Assembly: GCA_002425415.1 (NCBI GenBank)
Contig: DIMG01000022.1
Span: forward strand, 2,039-11,784
Reading direction: 5' to 3'
From: Micavibrio sp. UBA5572
GTDB taxonomy: Bacteria; Pseudomonadota; Alphaproteobacteria; Micavibrionales; Micavibrionaceae
DNA length: 9,746 bases
Shown here one piece after another: positions 6,527 through 9,746 of this stretch. The notes under the pieces were generated by a model, which made no database searches, was not told where the DNA came from, and was given only the letters and a program-made list of their open reading frames with translations. Numbering within the stretch: position 1 is the stretch's first letter; the number at the start of each line of letters is the position of its first letter. Position numbers and translations under genes: made by a program.

Positions 6527-7884
6527 TAAAGGATAAAAAAATCATTCGCTGTGCCATCTACACTCGCAAATCCACCGAAGAAGGCCTTGATATGGATTAC
6601 AACACTCTGGATGCCCAGCGCGAAGCCGGTGAAAAATATGTCGAGGCGATGAAGCACGAAGGCTGGCGGGTTATTCCCGACCTGTATGATGATGGCGGGT
6701 TCTCGGGTGGGAATATGGATCGCCCTGGCTTGAAGAAGCTAATTGAGGATATTAAAGCCGGTCGTATTGATACGGTGGTGGTCTACAAGGTTGACCGTTT
6801 GACACGCTCGCTTGCTGACTTTGCCAAGCTGGTGGAAGTTTTTGATGCGTATGGTACGAGCTTTGTCTCTGTCACCCAGCATTTTAATACCCAAGATTCC
6901 ATGGGGCGATTAACGCTGAACATCCTGCTCAGTTTTGCTCAATTTGAACGTGAAGTTACGGGCGAGCGTATCCGCGATAAGTTTGCCGCATCTAAAAAGA
7001 AAGGCATGTGGATGGGTGGCCCGCCCCCGCTGGGTTATGATGTTGTTGATCGTAAACTCATCATCAATCCTGTTGAAGCCGAACAGGTCAAATATATCTT
7101 TGAGACCTATGTCCTGCTTGGCGGGTCTGTTTCGCTGGTTTTGAAAAAGTTAAATGATGAAGGCTATAAAACAAAATCTTACACCAGTCGTACAGGACAA
7201 CGCCGAGGGGGCCATAAATATGGTACCGCGACAGTCAAAACCATTTTGAGAAACAGGCTCTATATTGCCGAGGTTCATCACAAAGGCACGTATTACCCTG
7301 GCCAGCACCGACCGATTATAGCGATGGAGTTGTTTAACAAGGCACAGGAGATACTCTCGGAAAAATCCAGTGTAAAACGCAAGCGCACCTATGCCGCCAA
7401 ATCTGATGCCTTGCTCAAAGGGATTATTGTCTGCGGTGGTTGTCATGGGGCTATGTCACCGACTTACACCAAGAAAAAAGACAAACGCTATGATTATTAC
7501 GTTACCAATTCTTATCGCCAGCACACTTGCGGTGAATGTCCGGTCAACCGCATACCTGCTGGTGAGATTGATGCCATTATCAAGGGGCAGCTAAAGGCCA
7601 TTTTTGCAAGCCCGAAAATACTGGTCGAGGTTTGGCGACATGCCAAAAAAGACAATCCTGCATTTCAGGAATATGAGCTGCATGAAAGTTTAAGGCGGCT
7701 GGGGTCATTTTGGGATTTGCTCTATCCAGCTGAACAAAAACGCATCACGCAGTTACTGATTTCAAAGGTGGTCGTCAAATCAAATGGCGTTGATATCGAA
7801 TATCGTGCCAGCGGGATTGAGGATGTTGTCCACCAGCTTCAGCTCACTATCAATAAACAGGAACAATTAAGGGAGGCATCATAA
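6523..7884 (+). CDS. Large serine recombinase (site-specific integrase)
   Basis: This is a 453-residue integrase that breaks and rejoins DNA through a serine nucleophile, and is expected to integrate and excise the element at att sites. The resolvase-type catalytic domain (about 8-155) has YTRKS with Ser17 as nucleophile, DRLTRS at 91-96, and the long helix-forming stretch at about 125-153. The recombinase domain follows at about 168-275, with GYDVVDRKLIINPVEAEQV. The zinc ribbon uses C304, C307, C336 and C339. The C-terminal part has the WDLLYPAEQKRITQLL segment common to alphaproteobacterial members. All key residues are present, so it should be active. It overlaps the DUF2924 stop by ATGA and is followed directly by the HTH protein. 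Confidence 0.95.
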   Translation: MIKDKKIIRCAIYTRKSTEEGLDMDYNTLDAQREAGEKYVEAMKHEGWRVIPDLYDDGGFSGGNMDRPGLKKLIEDIKAGRIDTVVVYKVDRLTRSLADFAKLVEVFDAYGTSFVSVTQHFNTQDSMGRLTLNILLSFAQFEREVTGERIRDKFAASKKKGMWMGGPPPLGYDVVDRKLIINPVEAEQVKYIFETYVLLGGSVSLVLKKLNDEGYKTKSYTSRTGQRRGGHKYGTATVKTILRNRLYIAEVHHKGTYYPGQHRPIIAMELFNKAQEILSEKSSVKRKRTYAAKSDALLKGIIVCGGCHGAMSPTYTKKKDKRYDYYVTNSYRQHTCGECPVNRIPAGEIDAIIKGQLKAIFASPKILVEVWRHAKKDNPAFQEYELHESLRRLGSFWDLLYPAEQKRITQLLISKVVVKSNGVDIEYRASGIEDVVHQLQLTINKQEQLREAS

Positions 7885-8289
7885 ATGCAGCTTGATACAG
7901 ATAATCATAAAATCGTCATTCATGTGCCGGTTAACATGAAAAAATGGGGCGGCAAGAAAGTTATCGTGGGGCCACAAGGGCAAGATTTAAGACGGCTTGA
8001 TCGTGAAAACAGGCGTGATGAAAAGCTCCTAAAGGCGCTGGGACGAGCCTATAAATGGCAGAAATGGGTCAAAATCGGCAAATGCAACAGCGCCGAAGAT
8101 ATCAGTGATATTGAAAATATCAACCGATCATATGTTTTACGGATTTTGCGTTTGAACCGCCTTTCACCAAATATCATCAAAGCTATTTTGGACGGTAATC
8201 AGCCCGATGGCTTTGGCTTGTGCGATGTTGAAAAGCCATTCCCTTTATTGTGGAAAGAACAAGAGAAGTTGTACGGATTTTGTCTTTGA
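7885..8289 (+). CDS. Small HTH protein linked to the recombinase
   Basis: This 134-residue protein is of a type commonly encoded directly after serine recombinases of this group; no established function is known to me. Residues 10-30 carry a conserved opening (IVIHVPVNMKKWGGKKVIVG). A central basic helix, LLKALGRAYKWQKW, spans 48-61. A helix-turn-helix-like segment follows at about 67-92 (SAEDISDIENINRSYVLRIL), resembling the ParB/KorB type. The end, ILDGNQPDGFGL then PFPLLWKEQ, is also characteristic. It may bind att DNA or act as a directionality or regulatory factor; that is inference from context. GGGAGG at 7871-7876 sets the start, and the ATG follows the recombinase stop with no gap. 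Confidence 0.78.
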   Translation: MQLDTDNHKIVIHVPVNMKKWGGKKVIVGPQGQDLRRLDRENRRDEKLLKALGRAYKWQKWVKIGKCNSAEDISDIENINRSYVLRILRLNRLSPNIIKAILDGNQPDGFGLCDVEKPFPLLWKEQEKLYGFCL

Positions 8290-8335
8290 GTATGAATAGT
8301 ATTTATGCCATGCGATTTAAGATTAGATAACACGA

Positions 8336-8363
8336 TTGCAAGTATAGCAACTTATTGTATTTA
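8336..8363 (+). promoter_or_regulatory. Weak candidate promoter upstream of the sigma-like gene
   Basis: TTGCAA (8336-8341) and TATTTA (8358-8363) are separated by 16 bases within an AT-rich intergenic region. A short dyad, GGGC-N10-GCCC (8387-8404), lies downstream. The match is modest, and A/T richness alone could produce it. Confidence 0.25.
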
Positions 8364-8420
8364 ATAGATATTTATTATTGATGCGTGGGCGTTATTAATT
8401 GCCCTTAGTTTTGCATTTTC

Positions 8421-8449
8421 CATCTCCGAAAAAAAATGACCCGGAGATG
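8421..8449 (+). promoter_or_regulatory. Inverted repeat masking the ribosome site of the sigma-like gene
   Basis: CATCTCCG (8421-8428) and CGGAGATG (8442-8449) are perfectly complementary across a 13-base A-rich loop. The descending arm contains GGAG (8443-8446), the ribosome binding site for the ATG at 8455. In RNA the hairpin would hide the site, suggesting translational control. As DNA it could equally be an operator. Confidence 0.6.
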
Positions 8450-8454
8450 AAGAA

Positions 8455-9027
8455 ATGCCTAAAAACCAATATGGTGGCGTAGACCCCTACGCCGCCTTTT
8501 TTGTTGCTTTTAAAGTCAGACAAATGGTGCGAATGCCCATATTTAATCAGGATGATTTCGAGGATTTAGAACAGGAATTGATGTTGGCGTTTATCAAAGT
8601 TGAGTCCTCGTATGATCCCAGCAAAGGCCATCGCAAGGCCTTTATAAAATCCATTATCAATAATCATGCTCGAAACCTGGTCATAAATGCCGAGGCGCAG
8701 AAAAATTGGACAGGTCAAAAAGAGCGCAGTCTATCAGAAACGCTGCTGAATGATGTGGAACATATAGAGCTTTTGGACACGATAACAGAGGCGCATTTGC
8801 CATGGTCTGATGGCTATGCCCCTTTATCGATTGAGGCGCTGGAATTGGTGATGGACGAAGAACGCATTATTCGGGAGATGCCTGACACATTGCGGGAAAC
8901 CTATCACATTCTCAAAGATTACAGCGTATCTGAAGCCGCTAAACTAACAGGGATACATCGTTCAACATTATCCAGCCGTGCTCAAAACTTGCGGAAATAT
9001 CTCAAAAAATTACAGGAGGAGAAATAA
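8455..9027 (+). CDS. Sigma-70-family-like factor of the mobile element
   Basis: This 190-residue protein has the two-domain plan of small phage-type sigma factors. A region 2-like helical segment at about 15-75 contains DDFEDLEQELMLAF and YDPSKGHRKAFIKSIINNHA, close to the DLxQExxL...YDPxKG pattern of sigma region 2. After a linker of about 60 residues, a region 4-like helix-turn-helix lies at about 142-183, with MPDTLRETYHIL then SVSEAAKLTGIHRSTLSSRA. It would direct RNA polymerase to element promoters, and the bipartite motif starts 22 bases after its stop. An AGGAGG at 9014-9019, within its last codons, has no clear start codon after it. Its own ribosome site is in a hairpin. The divergence from known sigma groups leaves other DNA-binding roles possible. 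Confidence 0.72.
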   Translation: MPKNQYGGVDPYAAFFVAFKVRQMVRMPIFNQDDFEDLEQELMLAFIKVESSYDPSKGHRKAFIKSIINNHARNLVINAEAQKNWTGQKERSLSETLLNDVEHIELLDTITEAHLPWSDGYAPLSIEALELVMDEERIIREMPDTLRETYHILKDYSVSEAAKLTGIHRSTLSSRAQNLRKYLKKLQEEK

Positions 9028-9048
9028 ATCTAAAAAAAATCGTGAGGG

Positions 9049-9081
9049 CTTCGTCATTCGGCGAAGTGATCTTGTACCGGC
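9049..9081 (+). promoter_or_regulatory. Bipartite motif copy B, cttcgtcatt-N13-ttgtaccggc
   Basis: Box 1 is at 9049-9058 and box 2 at 9072-9081, identical to copy A in both boxes and in spacing. It begins 22 bases past the sigma-like gene stop and ends 35 bases before the start of the next gene, with a run of eight A just upstream. CTTCG/CGAAG (9049-9053/9062-9066) also forms a small dyad here, but copy A lacks it, so the dyad is not the conserved property. The likely role is promoter or operator of the downstream operon. Confidence 0.6.
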
Positions 9082-9116
9082 GCTTTTAGGACCAACAAAA
9101 CCTAATAGGAGCAAAC

Positions 9117-9359
9117 ATGACACTGTCCGTACAAGAAAAAATCGACCTTGGTGATGCCGTTTTTAAATGGGTGCAACACACGCCGGTGGGGCATCTGAAA
9201 GATTTGAGCGACGACGATCTGGAAATGATCCGCCAGCAACTGATTAAGGAAGTCCGTGAGGTTGGCAGAGCCTTGCATTGGATCGATGGGATTATCAAAC
9301 TCAAATCCATTGAGCGTGATCAGAAACCGTCCAACCCTATCGTGGAGGTGCGCTCATGA
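9117..9359 (+). CDS. Hypothetical 80-residue protein, first gene of the second operon
   Basis: I do not recognise this family. The protein is mostly helical and charged: residues 29-65 (LSDDDLEMIRQQLIKEVREV, then RALHWIDGIIKLKS) should form one or two amphipathic helices suited to self-association. There is no signal peptide, membrane segment or cysteine. AGGAG with five bases before the ATG gives a sound start. Its TGA overlaps the ATG of the DUF6362 gene as ATGA, so the two are coupled and probably act in the same process. The bipartite motif lies directly upstream and no other promoter-like sequence intervenes. Confidence 0.75.
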   Translation: MTLSVQEKIDLGDAVFKWVQHTPVGHLKDLSDDDLEMIRQQLIKEVREVGRALHWIDGIIKLKSIERDQKPSNPIVEVRS

Positions 9360-9739
9360 AACAAGCCAAGACCGTCACCGTAAAGCAAAAATACGTGGAA
9401 GATCGCATTCATGATGCGGCGCGCACGCTCCGTCGATTACCAGAGGAGCGTGTTCAGGGATATTTCAGCACATGGCCGAAAATCAAACGCGATGAAATGG
9501 AAATCCTGCAGATGGAGAAAGAGCCGATGCGGATCAGGCCAAGCATGGATGACATCACCGAAATGGAGGAAGTGCTATTTGTCTGGCTGCGCTGGTTGGA
9601 GGTGGACGAGCGCAAGCTAGTCTGGCAACGGGCGGAACGTGTGCGCTGGAAGCTGATCTGTGCACAGTTTGGCGTGGGTCGTACAAAAGCCTGGGAGATG
9701 TATAAATGCGCGCTGGGTAAGATCGCCGCCCGCATATGA
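9356..9739 (+). CDS. DUF6362-like phage protein with C-terminal HTH
   Basis: This 127-residue protein is typical of alphaproteobacterial prophages; its function is not established. The first half is helical and basic (KYVEDRIHDAARTLRRLPEE). The middle has a conserved-looking MDDITEMEEVLFVWLRWL. The C-terminus (about 90-124) is a helix-turn-helix-like segment with RVRWKLICAQFGVGRTKAWE and MYKCALGKIA, so DNA binding is likely. The start is supported by GGAGG at 9344-9348. It overlaps the 80-residue gene upstream, and its stop overlaps a further start downstream, giving a tightly packed operon. Family assignment is from recall of the WKxIxxxFGVxRxxA pattern. Confidence 0.75.
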   Translation: MKQAKTVTVKQKYVEDRIHDAARTLRRLPEERVQGYFSTWPKIKRDEMEILQMEKEPMRIRPSMDDITEMEEVLFVWLRWLEVDERKLVWQRAERVRWKLICAQFGVGRTKAWEMYKCALGKIAARI

Positions 9740-9746
9740 GCCAACT
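9736..9746 (+). CDS. Start of a further coupled gene, cut by the window edge
   Basis: The ATG at 9736 overlaps the DUF6362 stop as ATGA, the same coupling used between the previous two genes. Only M-S-Q and the first two bases of a Leu codon are visible, so no product can be named. There is no strong ribosome site, and the call rests on the operon pattern. Confidence 0.4.

Noticed and set aside
8269..8276. TTGTACGG near the end of the HTH gene as a third box 2
   Set aside because: It has one base missing relative to the box, no box 1 lies at the required distance, and it is inside a coding region.
5762..9081. The duplicated bipartite motif as attL/attR of a small element between the copies
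   Set aside because: Recombination products should share an identical central core, but here the centre differs and the outer boxes match, and element-like genes continue beyond copy B.
9042..9089. A 15-codon GTG-started frame over copy B, downstream of AGGAGG
   Set aside because: The AGGAGG is more than 20 bases away, and the frame is short and has no counterpart at copy A.
1..9746. CRISPR array or other regularly spaced repeats
   Set aside because: No repeat occurs more than twice at regular spacing anywhere in the window.

Overview
The window comes from an alphaproteobacterium with a moderately AT-rich genome. The evidence is the accD–folC gene pair, a DUF3576 lipoprotein, rlmB beside tRNA-Tyr, and a mobile module of DUF2924, large serine recombinase and a small HTH protein, all typical of that class. 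The genus cannot be named from this stretch alone.

Positions 1 to about 5520 look like host chromosome. The left edge holds one end of an IS5-family (IS427-type) insertion sequence whose transposase is made by -1 frameshifting at a canonical slippery heptamer. It lies just past the 3' end of folC. accD and folC form an operon on the minus strand behind a recognisable promoter. Further right are a short minus-strand gene that resembles the non-catalytic C-terminal domain of cytidine deaminase, a divergent lipoprotein gene (DUF3576), rlmB on the minus strand with a long basic N-terminal tail, and tRNA-Tyr(GTA) followed by a strong intrinsic terminator.

From roughly 5521 to the right edge the window enters a mobile element, probably a prophage or related integrative element, with every gene on the plus strand. 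A gene-free stretch of about 300 bases carries two perfect dyads. It is followed by a tightly coupled integration operon (small protein, DUF2924 protein, large serine recombinase, small HTH protein). Next come a small sigma-70-like factor whose ribosome binding site lies inside a perfect inverted repeat, and a second operon (80-residue protein, DUF6362 protein, and the first codons of another gene cut by the window edge).

The most interesting signal is a bipartite sequence, cttcgtcatt-N13-ttgtaccggc. It occurs twice with identical boxes and identical spacing, once in front of the integration operon and once just downstream of the sigma gene in front of the second operon. Box centres are 23 bp apart, the normal -35/-10 distance. 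A/T runs lie just upstream of each copy and a start codon 31 to 35 nt downstream. The simplest model is that the element encodes its own sigma factor and that these are its promoters. A shared repressor or activator site, or a short duplicated coding remnant, remains possible.
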